From the NCBI GenBank assembly GCA_037157565.1, contig JAZHRO010000013.1, positions 80,159,501-80,223,500 on the forward strand: DNA of 64,000 bases, given 5' to 3'. Positions 1 to 11,725 of this stretch are shown here, in pieces. The notes under the pieces were generated by a model. It searched no databases. It was not told where the DNA came from and was given only the letters and a program-made list of their open reading frames with translations. Within the stretch, counting starts at the first letter, position 1, and every line of letters starts with the position of its first letter. Both the position numbers and the translations under genes were made by a program. Source of the DNA: Thalassia testudinum (lineage: Eukaryota > Streptophyta > Magnoliopsida > Alismatales > Hydrocharitaceae).

Positions 1-646
1 TATTGCTGGAGAGCTTCAGAGCTTGGGTCTTCGGCAATGGCGGGAAGGGCTGAGCGATGGAAACAGAGAGTGGAATCCACCACTCCCACCTGCCCTTGGA
101 TGAGCTGGGTGGTGGTGGGACTCACAGTGGTGGTCGTGGGACCATTGTGAGCCTGTTCTTGCCCGCAGCGTATCTCTTCAGTGGGAAGAGGTGCTGTGTA
201 TGGAGGGGAGAGGGGAGGAAGATGGCCTGACGAAGGTGGCTGCTGTGTTCTTTATGTGCCAGGCCCCCTTCGCAAGGAAGCGGGCAGGGCATTTTAAAGG
301 TGAGTGAGGCATGCACAGCCATGCCCTGGGTTGCATGACCAGCCATGCAGCCGACAGAGAATTTTGCTAGCAGAGAATGGCGCGAAGAAGAAGCAGCCCA
401 TGCCCTGAGCCGCGCGGAGACGAAGAAGTTCAAAGCAAAATAAAAGATGAAGATGGTGAAATTGCGAGGTAGCACTTGAAGAAGATGTTATTTACATGGC
501 CAATTATTCACTTTCCTCCCCTCTCAAATGAATGTATGCATGTGTCAATTTTTACAAATGCAACTATCGCTACCTAATATGCAATGGCAATGCTAAGAAA
601 TAACACAAGATGGCATTTTTATTGGTGTATTTTTGCTGTGCAATCA
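1..646 (-). repeat. Element A 3' LTR, outer U3 part
   Basis: Nearly identical to 11083-11725. On the minus strand it starts with TGATTGCACAGC at 646, directly after the polypurine tract. The rest lies beyond the left edge of the window. It contains no supported gene: short minus-strand frames in it also occur in the other LTR and have no recognisable domain. Confidence 0.9.
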
Positions 647-661
647 TACCCCCATGCCTAT
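647..661 (-). promoter_or_regulatory. Polypurine tract of element A
   Basis: Minus-strand ATAGGCATGGGGGTA touches the TGATTG start of the LTR. The same GCATGGGGGTA abuts the LTR starts at 34302 (plus strand, element C) and 39120 (minus strand, element J). This is the expected plus-strand DNA primer. Confidence 0.85.
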
Positions 662-1999
662 CTTTTGCTAGTCCCTAGCAAACATTTTGTATTGTATTTA
701 GAAATGATCTTAAGCTGAAGATCTTTTTTTCTTAGGCGACATGGGTGTGTTTATTTGTTGGATATTGTGAGAACCAATTGTAAAGAAGACTACCAGTACT
801 TTAAGTCTTATGTGACATAGACCATCTCTCGACTAACATGGACTCTTGATATTTAAACCTTAAGTACAATTTCCAGGACTCAGGAGGTTTTTGCCATACT
901 CGAGAGCTCAAGAGATTATGGCTTGTGCATAGTGAAGGATCAAGACTAACTAGATGAACATTAAGACTCAAGCCCAGGGTTTCACGAATTTTTATGTGCA
1001 GGTTGGTCCGAATTTTAGCTCGTGTCTTCGGATTGTCCCTTAAAAAGATGACGGAAAACTCAACCCTCATTTTTTTCTTTTGTGGCTCAAAGAATATATG
1101 GTAGAAACAGGGTATTTGTAACTTTACCCTAAAACATTTTTCGAGGGAGAAGAATTTACAGACATTTGCGAGATATACTGACTTATTTGTACAGTTTTTT
1201 TTTTGAAACACGTGTCAGTACATCTCTTACAACTTTATTTGGAGGAGCACAGTTTCCTTTTGGTGGAAGAGTTCCTTTTTGGTGGAAAGAGTTTCTCATA
1301 GACATAAGACTAAAGCCTGGGATAAAAAGTCTACCTGCACGCACAGGTAAGAACTCCACCTTCCCTAGTGAACACTAGGGTTGGATCTTATGTTCACCTG
1401 GTCTTTCTTGATATGTGTAGTGTGAACCAAGATTACTTAGGCTCTCGAGTAAAAGCAAACCAACATATCCTGTACTGGTGTCTCAGGTACAAGAATACGT
1501 CCTTAGTTAGGAGAGATTATGATCTGTCTTGTCAATGCTCAAGTGAATTAAGCTGAGCCTGAGAGAATCAAGCTTCTATGACCTGGAAAGTCTTCAAAAT
1601 AGTGGTTGAATATCCATAAACACTTATTGTATTTTTGTTTCAGCCTTCAGATCATTACTAAACACCCTTTTTTTTATGCTATGTACATATTTATGGATGG
1701 GTAGAAGCTGCATGATACCATATAATACCCAGATCCTATGGATGCCTATCCACCCCCCCATGCAAAACGATGCTATGTCCTCATATGTATGCAGGGTAGG
1801 GTAGAGGAAGGACCAAAGATCGGGTAACGAGAGCTGAGGTGTAGGGTATACAGCAGGGTGGTAGGGTGGGTGGATGGTGGGTGGTGAAGTGAAAAGGTGC
1901 AAAGTGAAGTGTACGTGGCAATGGTGGAGTGTTGTTGGGGTGCCTCCCAACGAGCACTGAATTTAACGTCCCCAGCTGGACTCATAATGAGGCACGACA
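662..1999 (-). other. Element A noncoding domain between integrase and polypurine tract
   Basis: No supported gene. The stretch aligns by eye, in reverse, with 31990-32090 plus 33536-34290 of element C, including a shared AAGTGTTTATGGA segment, CCAAATAAAGTTGT and GTCGAGAGATGGT. Just after the integrase stop the minus strand carries a TTGGGAGGCACCCCAA hairpin (1935-1950), also present in D at 59495-59510. Athila elements often carry an env-like frame in this place; I see none here. Confidence 0.7.
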
Positions 2000-3210
2000 T
2001 TAGTTACCCTCTAGCAGGGCAACAATTTCTCCAACTGGGGCAGGTTCATGGGTTAGATAAGGTTTTAAATGCTTCCCATTGATCATAAATTTATGCCCAG
2101 ATTTGGGATCTTCAATTTCAACGGTCCTGTTGGGAAATGGTCTCAAGACCAGGAAAGGACCAGTCCACTTGGACTTCAATTTCCGTGGAAAGAATTTGAG
2201 TCGGGCGTTGTAGAGCCAAACTTGCTGAGGTGGCTCAAATTCCTTCCACCGAATACGACTGTCGTGAAAAGCCTTAGTATGTTGCTTGAAAGTTAAGGCA
2301 GAATCATAGGCTTCACGATGGAGCTCTTCCAACTCTTGGAGTTGGAGTTTCCTTTCTCGACCACACAGGTCTGGGTCGAGGTTACATTGGCGAACCGCCC
2401 AATAAGCGCGGTGCTCTAGCTCCACGGGCAAATGACAAGGCTTCCCATAAATGATTTTATAAGGAGACATACCAAGGGGAGCTTTGAAGGCGGTCCGATA
2501 CATCCAAAGTGCGTCAATTAGCTTGTCGGACCAATCCTTACGATCAGGCCGAACGGTTTTCTGGAGAATTTGCTTGATTTGCCGGTTTGACACCTCAGCC
2601 TGGCCATTTTCTAAGGGTGATACGGAGATGCGATACGATGGACTCCATATTTTCTCAGAAGTGCCCAAAAAGAAAGCATGGATAAAATGGCTTCCTCCAT
2701 TCGAGATAATGGCTCGAGGGATCCCAAAGCGCACAAAAATGTGGTCTTTGACAAATCGAGTGGATATAACATGGTCAGCATGGCGTGTGGGAATAGCTTC
2801 GATCCATTTTTAAACATAATCAACAGCAACGAGGATGTATTCAAAGCCGTTGGAAGGAAGAAAGGGACCCATAAAATCTATTCCCCAAATGTTGAAAATT
2901 TCAGCAGCTAGGATGGGTTGCAAGGGCATCATGTCATGACGTGACATTGACCCTAACAATTGGCACCTAGTGCAATGTTTGGCATAATTGTGTGCATCCT
3001 GGTGAAGGGAGGGCCAAAAGAAACCGCATTGCAACAACTTGGTTGCAGTTTTCCTCCCAGATAAATGTATCCGCAGGCCTGATCGTGGCAGAATGATAGC
3101 ACACTGGGGAATTCGCTATCAGGAATACAGCAACGGATGATCTGATCAGCACCTATTCGAAAAAGAAGTGGATTATCCCAGAAATAATACTTTGCGTCTA
3201 CCATGAGACG
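2000..3210 (-). pseudogene. Integrase of element A, broken
   Basis: Integrase inserts the retrotransposon DNA into the chromosome. Reading from 3210 down, the N-terminal zinc region (FCHDQACG, then CTRCQLLG in another frame), the core (GIDFMGPF) and the C-terminal part ending ...GEIVALLEGN can be followed, but across at least two frameshifts near 3040-3090 and one in-frame stop near 2810. The second catalytic aspartate is lost (ISNGGSHF where relatives have ISDGGTHF), while the glutamate in GQAEVSNR remains. The stretch after GGSHF is read out of frame for about 25 residues and returns at ENGQAEVSN, a pair of compensating indels. Not functional. Confidence 0.9.
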
Positions 3211-3228
3211 CTCGTGCTAGTTTTTAGG

Positions 3229-5085
3229 CTAGCCACGTGGAAGGGAACTAGAAGCAAGGAAATTGGCAATGTCGGCATACCAAGGTCCACTTGCCACATT
3301 AATTGCCAATAGGTGCTCATCGGGAAAAATCTCATTAATCGGCAAGGTAAGTCCAATATGGTCAAAGTCCAGTCTAGAGAGATGATCAACCACTACATTC
3401 TGGGCTCTGACCTTATTGCGGATCTCAATGTCAAATTCTTGGAGTAGAAGGATCCAACCAATCAATCGAGGCTTGGCATCCTTCTTATGCATGAGATGGC
3501 GAATGGCCGCGTGATCAGTGAAAACAATAACATGTGAGCCCAGAAGATAAGAGCGGAATTTCTCCAGCCCAAAGACGACCACCAGTAGTTCTTTCTCAGT
3601 GGTAGTATAATTACGTTAGGCCTCATCCAACATCTTACTGGCATAGTACACCATGAAAGGGTGTCCATCGCGTCTTTGTCCCAGGATGGCTCCGACTGTA
3701 AGGTCGGAAGCGTCACACAGGAGTCCAAAGTCGAGGGACCAATCAGGTGGCTGGAGAATGGGGGCCATGGTGACAGCATCACACAGCTGCATGAATGCTC
3801 GTATGCAGTCGGGGCCCATATCAAAGGGTACGTCGGTCGATAGGAGATGAGTTAAAGGTCGAGAAATCTTGGAGAAGTCTTTGATGAATCTTCTACAGAA
3901 ACCAACATGTCCCAAGAAGGAGCAGATTTGTTTGACAGAGCTAGGCACAGGTAAATCAGCAATTACATCAAGCTTAGCTTTGTCAACCTCGATACCCCTA
4001 TCGGAGATGATATGCCCGAGAACAATTCCCTCATGTACCATAAAATGACTTTTTTCCCAGGAAAGCACGAGGTTCACATCAATACATCTCCTAAGCATAT
4101 AGGTCAAGTTGGCAAGACAGTTATCAAAAGATGGTCCAAAGACTGAAAAGTCATCCATGAAGACCTCGAGAAAGTCACCCACCATGTCATGGAATATCGC
4201 CAGCATACATCTCTGGAAAGTTGCTGGCACGTTACAAAGTCTAAATGACATCCTTCTAAATGCAAAGGTGCCGAAGGGGCAGGTAAAAGTTGCTTTCTCT
4301 TGGTTCCAGGGGTTAATTGCCACCTGGTTATATCCTGAGAATCCATCCAGGAAACATAAAAATTTATTTCCCACTAACCACTCAAGGATTTGGTCAATGA
4401 AAGGTAGCGGAAAGTGATCTTTCTTAGTTGCAGCATTGAGTTTCCTATAATCTAGACACACTCTCCAAGATGTAGGAGTGCGTATAGGGATGGATTCGCC
4501 CCTGTCATTGACATGGATGGTGAGTCCTGCCTTTTTGGGCATGACGTGAATTGGACTCACCCAGGGGCTATCAATGATCAGGTAGATTATACCCACATCC
4601 AACCACTTAATAATTTCCTTTTTGATGACCTCCCACAAGTTAGGGTTAAGATGTCGTTGCATCTCGCGGGAAGGTCGAGCCTCCTCCTCCGTATATATAT
4701 GGTGAGTGCAGTAGGAGGGGCTAATGCCAATTAAGTCTGATAAAGACCATCTAATGGCTACCTTGTGTTCCATAAGGACCTTTGTTAGTTTGCACTCTTT
4801 CTCCCTGGTCAATTTTGAACTGATGATTACGGGGAGCATTTCATTTGGTCCTAAGAAAATATACTTAAGCATATCAGGCAACTCTTTCAGTTCGGGAGTG
4901 GATGGTGAGAGATCTGGCATTTCTTGGGACGAGAGTGTCCTAAGCGGATCAGAAGAAAATAAGTCAGGAGGAAGAAGTTGGCCCTCAGTTTGGTCAAGAA
5001 GAGGGGCATCTTGGATAGATGGATCCAAAAAGGAATAGCCCCAGTGAGTAGTATGTGGGCTCAAGGTCCCAGCGTGGAGTTGCAA
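3229..5085 (-). pseudogene. Reverse transcriptase-RNase H of element A, broken
   Basis: One open stretch of 489 codons (5085-3616) holds the linker, LKYIFLGPNEMLPVIIS, the polymerase fingers and palm with FMDDF, and the start of RNase H (CDASDLTVGAILGQ). A stop where relatives have glutamine (CAA to TAA, near 3616) separates it from the rest of RNase H (TTEKELL, FTDHAA, DHLSRL) down to 3229. The polymerase copies element RNA into DNA inside the virus-like particle; RNase H removes the RNA strand. Only this stop separates polymerase and RNase H, so this is one of the better-preserved polymerase regions here. Several unusual substitutions (IRWS, CLDYRKLN) show decay. Confidence 0.92.
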
Positions 5086-5207
5086 ATCCTCCTGATTTGG
5101 CGGGAAGAAAGGGCAATTCGGTATTCAAGAGTGAGGACCGGCGGTGAGTAGCCCAAATATGACTCAGACCACGAGGTGTGGGAAGCGGAGAAAACCTCAT
5201 CAGAAGT

Positions 5208-5858
5208 CTAGTCAGGAGAAGGTACGGGAAAAGGGAGAGATGGGGGAACGTCACAATATGTGTCGATCAGGCAATCGTCAGTGTTGAAAGGCAATCCACA
5301 GCAGTCAGAATAAGTACCAATTAGTCTGATACATGCACTGACGGCCATGTCCTCGTCAGACGTGTCATCCTTGATACAATCGCAATCAAAGTTCTTGGCT
5401 GCCTTAAAGATGTTAAGTTTGAGCTTCTCAGATCCAACGACAATCTCAATACAGCCCGACTCGCAGTCGATATGGGCGCGGGCTGTGACCAAGAAAGGTC
5501 GACTAAGGATGATCAGACAATCAGAAAGTGAGCTAGGAACTTCCATATCTAAAACAAGAAAGTCAACAGGAAAACAAAGACTGTTGACCCTAACCACCAC
5601 GTCTTCCACCACACCCTTTGGTATTTTGACAGAACGATCTGCCAACTGTAACATGACAGGGGTGGATTTTAGATTTCCCGAGGAAAATTTTTCAAGCATG
5701 ATGGTTGGTATAATATTGATGGAATATCCTAGATCAAGCAGGGCACGGTTAAAATTGCAGCCTTGGATGCTACAGGAAATAAGCGGTGTGCCCGGATCTT
5801 TCTGCTTCGGTGGTAGATTTGACAGTATAGCATAACTCGCATGAGGCGAGAGAACCAC
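5208..5858 (-). pseudogene. Aspartic protease of element A
   Basis: A 216-codon open frame begins inside the gag-protease linker (LPPKQKDPGTPLISCSI) and holds the retropepsin-like core: the active-site loop reads ALLDLGYSINIIP, where relatives have DLGASIN, followed by LQLADRSVKIPKG and the flap/second-half wording FPVDFLVLDMEV and RPFLVTARAHIDCESG. The enzyme cuts the polyprotein during particle maturation. The aspartate is present, but the alanine after DLG is tyrosine, an unusual change for the catalytic triad. A frameshift separates it from gag upstream. It continues toward the RT linker in another frame at 5254-4994. Confidence 0.88.
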
Positions 5859-5912
5859 CGAATTATTTGTTTTCTTTGACTGTCGCCTGGGGGTAGTGTA
5901 GTCTTTGAAAAA

Positions 5913-8052
5913 TCAAGTGACAGTAGGTATGTGGTCAATAGCCTCTAACAGGGGTACCTTGATTTCAACATCCCTGAATAAATTACGCAGGTTATCAAAG
6001 GCCTGCGTATCCTTTTTCTTGCCTTTTGGCTCCCTCAGTAGAGCCTCAGGGAATGGGATTGATTCTGGCACTAATTTGGGTGTATCGTCCTCTCGCAAAT
6101 GCGGTGCGCATCCTGAGTGAGAGGGCGATGAAAAAGATGGGCCAGGATAAGGTCGAGGCGGATCGACGGTTTGCTTACCACTCCTCGTAGTGATTGCATT
6201 GGACGTTGCAGGTCCAGTGGGATCATAAGGTGGAGGAGGGTTCGCAATAAGGACATAATGGTGACGTGTAGTTGCTGCGGGATTAGCCTGAAATCCCAGT
6301 GGAATGCTCGGAGCCTGCAGAATCTGATGAATCTGCCATTGAGAAGGTTGTACCTGTGGTTGAGGGCCACGGGGTATGAAATTTCGCGGGTTGGGAACAG
6401 GTTGGGCTGGAAGAGTGCCCTAAGATCAAGTCGCCATGCGTAGTTGATTGATCTCAGCATTCTGCTACGCCAATTGGTGCTGAAGAGAGGTAATGTTCTC
6501 TTCATGGCGCTTTGACATTTTCGTCATCATTCGCATCAATTTCTCAAGAGGACTTGATGCGTGTTCTGTTTACGGTATGCAAGGACCCGATGGTGGATTC
6601 ACCACAAGATTAGACTGGGCCCTTGGGATGACGGGTACGGACGATCGCATTGGCCCACCCGCAGGGTTTTGGTTCTGCAGGTTGCTGGACCATGCGAAAT
6701 TAAGATGATTTTGCCACCCTGGGTTATAAGTTGCAGAGAACGGGCTGTTCCCCAGGACGCAAGCGTCTTCTAAGCCAGAAGACGAGTCCACATGTAAATA
6801 CGCATCTAAGCACATGGAGGCTTGGTCCTCCGTGTCAAAATACTGGCTTGTAGAAGCCAGATCCACATGACTTACCAAATCGCTTGCCACAACACTCGGT
6901 AAGGAAGATTTCACGAGGTTTCTGGAGATATGCCTAGTGTTGGAAAAATTGGGATTGTGATGAAGTGGTGAGGTGGGGGTGTTTGCCATTGAACGGGAGG
7001 GATTGGCCAGAAGCTCGTCCAGCTTCTTGTGCATGACGGAGACTTCATCTAATTTCTGTGCGATAAGGTTAAGATCAGTGGATGAATGGGAGGGTCCCGT
7101 GTCAACTTCGTGAACATTACGGGGTAGGCTGATACGATTAAAGGTGACAATGGAGGCATTATTCATTGAGTTTTCGCTCATGTTTTCAAATAATTTGAAT
7201 GCTCCATTCTCGTCTTTATTCATGAAATTCCCTCCGCAGGAATCGTCTGCAATCTGCTTCAAAGTCTCATTTAGCCCATAATAGAAAATCTGGGCTATAT
7301 GCCACTTAGGCAAACCATGGTGCGAACACATCCAGAGGAGGTCATTATACCTCTCCCAAGCCTCACGAAATTGTTCGCCGTTTTGTTGCGTAAAGGAAGT
7401 TATAGCACGACGAAGCGCAATGGTTCGCCCGATTGGGAAGAATTTATTGAGAAATTCCGTTCGCATCTCTTCCCAAGAATGGATGGTTCTCCCAAGGGTG
7501 CATAACCATTGTGACGCTCTATCCCGCAACGAAAATGGGAACATTTTCATGAGGACAATAGATAACCTGATATTTCTTGGTTTAACCATTTCAGCCAATC
7601 GGGTTAGGTCTTCCAAATGGAGAATTTCTTTTAAAAGGATCTTCACTTTCAAGACCATGGAAGTGAAAATTAATCAGGCTAATTATGTTGGATTTCAATT
7701 CAAAGTCGTCCCCGCCCATGGGGACCTGGATTTGTCCTATGGTCTCTGTAGCAGCGGGATTTTGATAAGAGCTAAGAGACCTAGGCTCCTCCCATTCGGG
7801 AGGGTTCTGCATTTCCTCCAAGGTTTCCCCAATGGCTTCAATCTATTCATTATACATTTCCATTTGGGCTTGGAGGCAGGTTATGGGATCCATGGCTCCA
7901 CCACCTGGTGGGATTTGAGGGCGGTTTCCTCCCTCGGGATTTAGGGGTGGGCGTGCAGCCATGTTTGTAGAGGAGGATGACGATTCGACTTCTTTTCTAA
8001 AATAATCAGACAATTCAAACAATTCAGGATTTTGTGACCTCCTCCCAAACAT
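5913..8052 (-). pseudogene. Gag (capsid-nucleocapsid) of element A, broken
   Basis: Starts at 8052 (MFGRRSQNPELFE). The N-terminal part runs to 7591 with one glutamine-to-stop change near 7843, then shifts frame near 7640 into the capsid core (7658-6570): VKPRNIRLSIVLMKMFPFSLR, WLCTLGRTIHSWEEM, FFPIGRTIALRRAI, GEQFREAWERYNDL, GLPKWHIAQIFY. This is the conserved Athila-type gag capsid block. After 6570 it breaks again; the linker before protease (PLLEAIDHIPTVT, 6098-5913) is recognisable. Gag forms the cytoplasmic particle that packages the RNA. Confidence 0.88.
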
Positions 8053-9431
8053 GCACTACCGCAAGAAGAATTGGGGAGATAACAAGGGAAAAGGGGATGA
8101 GAGAAATGATGCCGCAAAGATACACTTGATGACAAATCAAGACAATCAAATTCCTAACCTCTGTAGTGTGCCCTTAGACCTAAAGATCTAAGTTACCTAC
8201 TATCACAACCTACGGAACCAAATGCGAGCATCGCGAAACCACCAGGCCAGATTGAAAAGCCATTTGCCCCAGTCTTAGACACCCGATGCATGCGAGAACC
8301 CTCACCAGCATGTAGGCGCTACACACAGGTAGTTAGACCTCCAATCCTTAATAAAGGTCAAGTTGCTACCAGTTTTAATTAGAGGCTTAGGATCAAGTGC
8401 TTCTGGAATGTGAAGGGCGTTGTTTACGGGTAATGCCCAAGTGCGTTGATTTTAAAAAGTGTGTAAACCAAGCATGCAACAGGGAAATCTCCCCGAATTG
8501 AAGTTTTAGTTGGTGAATGGTTTTTAGAATTTCAACCTTAAGTAGTATGGATTTAAAGATTTCGTTGAATTACCAATTCAACCAATCTCCGAGTTTTTTG
8601 AAAAAATACAAGTTCTTCTATGCCCAACAAACCCTTCTTCAATGTGAGTTGGTTAATGCATGCTAAAAATGCAATGGGCTTCCCTAAGTGGAAATTTCTA
8701 TGTGTGGATGCACGAGTCAATTTTAAGTTAGTGTGAAAGGGAGCCAAAGCACTTCAATTCAAGTGCTCCCAATCACCAGAATGATGTTCCACACACAAGG
8801 CTCAACCACAAGATAATGTAAAGAAAATCAAAGTGTTGGGGTTGAAGAATTCGAGATCAAATCTTAGGCACGTGCAAGGTCGTGGTGGGGTTGGAATCAA
8901 CTCAATTCCAAGTCTCCCCACCAAAAATGTGATCCCGAATTGCGGATAAATGAGGCAAGGAGGGATGGCAGTCAATCATTTTAATCTTGCCTCAAATAAT
9001 ACTTCACACGGTGAAAGACTCAAGAATCAAGATTCTTGGATCTTCGCTTATGCGAAGTTTGGCAGGAAATCCAAGGGCAATGGGGGCGATGGCAAACAAT
9101 CAAGCAAGTGATTTTTAATCCACTTGCCCCAAGAAATCCTAAGAAGTGCTTTTAGTTTTATTATTATTATTATTATTATGGTGACAAGTTAACCTAAGTT
9201 GCTAAGAGAGAGGCCTACCTTCTCAGCAACGTGGGTGAAGCTCCAGTGCGGTGCCAGCGACTTCATGCTCTCGTTCCTGCCTTGGATCTGCCCACGTCTT
9301 TGACTTCCTCTGCTTGCCTCCTCCTTGCAACTGGTTTTCCTACACACCAACAAACAAAAACACCTGTGAAGAGAAGGGTGTGAGAAGAGAAAATTAAAGG
9401 AATGGAATAGAAACTTACCTCAATGCGCACC
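8053..9431 (-). other. Element A 5' leader
   Basis: Untranslated leader between primer site and gag on the minus strand. No supported gene. It contains a short (ATT)n run at about 9160-9178 and several direct echoes of CTCCCCACC and TTGGAATCAA, but nothing that I can assign to packaging or splicing with confidence. Confidence 0.7.
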
Positions 9432-9449
9432 TCCCCGGCAATGATGCCA
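9432..9449 (-). promoter_or_regulatory. Primer-binding site of element A (tRNA-Asp)
   Basis: Minus-strand TGGCATCATTGCCGGGGA matches the complement of the plant tRNA-Asp(GUC) 3' end, TGGCGCCGTTGCCGGGGA, at 15 of 18 positions. All three differences are G-to-A or C-to-T changes, as expected from decay of methylated cytosines. Confidence 0.88.
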
Positions 9450-9458
9450 GAAAAAGGC

Positions 9459-11725
9459 TAGTCGGGACTCGGATAGGTTGTGTTAATATGGTGAAATTAT
9501 TGTTGAAGTGAGTATAGTGGTTAACCTAAATCGAACCTAACCATCTTTTTACAAAATTTTATCTTGGTCACTTTTAAGCCCAGGGTCGAACTCAAGGAGG
9601 CGGGGATTAAAGGTGAAGAAGTTTCTACGCCTTTCCTACAACGAATCTCTTCCGTGCATTTATTATGTTTTTGGTTCTTTTCTATTTAAGATTTTTTTGC
9701 TGATAATTTTATCCTTGAGGTACATCCACAAAATCAGGTCCTTGGCTTCGAGACAAATTATTCTTGGCTTTGAGCCAAATTAGGGTTCCAAAAATAGGTC
9801 TTGCTATTCGCAAGACCGAGTACCTACAAGATAAGGATTATCTTTTCTCTTTTATTCTTTTTTTTACCTTTTTAATAACAGGAAACAAAAGAGAAATAAA
9901 AAAAACTAGATAGGTTGCTTGTAAAGAAATAAATATAGTCTATATATATAGATATATATATATTATATATATAGGGGTAGGGGTGGAGGTGGAAATGGCA
10001 TGAGCACAGTGTCAAGTTGGTCCACGTCTAGAAAGACGCAACCAATAGGATGAAGTGCCGCATGTAGTGTAGGATGGATGTGTGGAAGTGTGTGCGGAGA
10101 TGCTTTCTTTACACGGGTATCGGGGAATATCAGCAACTGGTACGGATATTCCCGCGATATAACGCATGGAGTGTGTATATGCACTTATGTATATACATAT
10201 ATATAGATATGTAAATATATATATAGGTATATATATATATTTATAACTAGATATATATGTATATATATTTAACTATATAGATATTTATATATATAGTAAT
10301 ATATGTATATATATATATATACGTACATATGTATATAGAGATATTTGTATAAGTATCTACAAATATAGATATATATATAGATATGTATATATATAAATAT
10401 ATGTAGTAATATATATGTATGTGTATATGTATATATATATATATTTATATATATAGATATATATGTATATATGTATGTATGTATGTGGGTGAGAACGTGT
10501 ACAAGTGAGTGTGTGTGTGTACGAGAGTGTGTGTGTGTAAGAGTGAGGGAGTCGCTGGCTAAAGGAAGAGAGAGAGGGCGAGTTTAAGTCGTCCGGAGGG
10601 GGAGAGCATCGTCTGATGGCGCGGGTGCACGCAGGCATAGGCGCAAGCGCACTCATGGGACTATGTGCGCGTGCTGGAGGGAGCACGCAGGTGAGACCGC
10701 AGTGCAGCGCACCGCGCTGCGCATTGGAACGAGAGCGGGAGTGGGCGCGGGCCCTAGAGCGGGTGCGGGTGCGGGTGCAGACTCGGGCGCAGGCACTAGA
10801 GCGGGCGCTAGCACTGACGCGGCGATTGGCTGGAGGCAGTAGTGGTGTGGAGAGAGAGCGTGCGGTGACCGGATAAGTAAGAAACTCTCCGATCACCACA
10901 CTGTAGCTATAGTGTCGCGCAGAAACGCGTGAACAGTAGCTACAGTGCCGCGCGACTTCGACAATCGGTTGCGGCCAGTTCTGCATGTGCAGGCGCGCTG
11001 GAAGGTGCCCGTGTGCGCGGAAGGACCTTGCGGCCGGCTCCTAGCGTGCGCGCAGTGCTTGCGCTGCTGCTGGCTGCCGTGCTGCTGCTGGAGAGCTTCA
11101 GAGCTTGGGTCTTCGGCAATGGCGGGAAGGGCTGAGCGATGGAAACAGAGAGTGGAATCCACCACTCCCACCTGCCCTTGGATGAGCTAGGTGGTGGTGG
11201 CACTCACAGTGGTGGTCGTGGGACCACTGTGAGCCTGCTCCTGCCCGCAGTGTATCTCTTCAGTGGGAAGAGGTGCTGCGTATGGAGGGGAGAGGGGAGG
11301 AAGATGGCCTGACGAAGGTGGCTGCTGTGTTCTTTATGTGCCAGGCCCCCTTCGCAAGGAAGCGGGCAGGGCATTTTAAAGGTGAGTGAGGCATGCACAG
11401 CCATGCCCTGGGTTGCATGACCAGCCATGCAGCCGACAGAGAATTTTGCTGGCAAAGAATGGCACGAAGAAGAAGCAGCACATGCCCTGAGTCGCGCGGA
11501 GACGAAGAAGTTCAAAGAAAAATAAAAAATGAAGATGGTGAAATTGCGAGGCAGCACTTGAAGATGTTATTTACATGGCCAATTATTTACTTTCCTCCCC
11601 TCTCAAATGAATGCATGCATGTGTCAATTTTTACAAATGCAACTATGGCTACCTAATATGCAATGGCAATGGTAGGAAATAACACAAGATGGCATTTTTA
11701 TTGGTGCATTTTTGCTGTGCAATCA
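9459..11725 (-). repeat. Element A 5' LTR (about 2.27 kb)
   Basis: Outer edge at 11725 (TGATTGCACAGC on the minus strand) matches the start of the 3' LTR at 646. The inner edge near 9459 is inferred from the primer site at 9449 and has TA in place of a clean CA. The LTR holds a long AT microsatellite, and a segment at 9501-9524 resembling the 5' half of tRNA-Asp. Long apparent frames at 10357-10986 are microsatellite and GC-repeat artefacts. Confidence 0.85.
9937..10540. repeat. AT-rich and GT microsatellite inside LTR A
   Basis: About 550 bases of imperfect (TA)n and TATG/TATAC runs, followed by (GT)n at about 10504-10540. It lies within the 5' LTR, downstream of the GC-rich block 10600-11080 in the transcription sense. 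The partner region of the 3' LTR is outside the window, so I cannot tell whether expansion happened before or after insertion. Confidence 0.9.

Larger units (their letters stand above)
1..11725 (-). mobile_element. Element A: Athila-like Ty3/gypsy retrotransposon, left end cut by the window
   Basis: Read on the minus strand the order is 5' LTR (9459-11725), tRNA-Asp primer site, leader, gag, protease, RT-RNase H, integrase, 3' noncoding domain, polypurine tract, and the first 646 bases of the 3' LTR. The two LTR pieces differ at roughly 22 of about 640 aligned bases plus one 3-base gap (counted by eye), so this is the youngest readable element here. It sits inside the integrase of element B at 11725; bases 11726-11730 (GTGTC) would be the target duplication, whose partner lies outside the window. 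All reading frames are broken, so it cannot move on its own. Confidence 0.9.

Noticed and set aside
801..1211. 136-codon frame after the element A integrase, a candidate env-like gene
   Set aside because: No signal peptide, membrane segment or conserved frame; the homologous stretch in C codes differently.
10357..10986. 209-codon minus-strand frame and overlapping plus-strand frames
   Set aside because: Produced by the AT/GT microsatellite and GC-rich repeats of LTR A; no domain, and composition follows the repeat.
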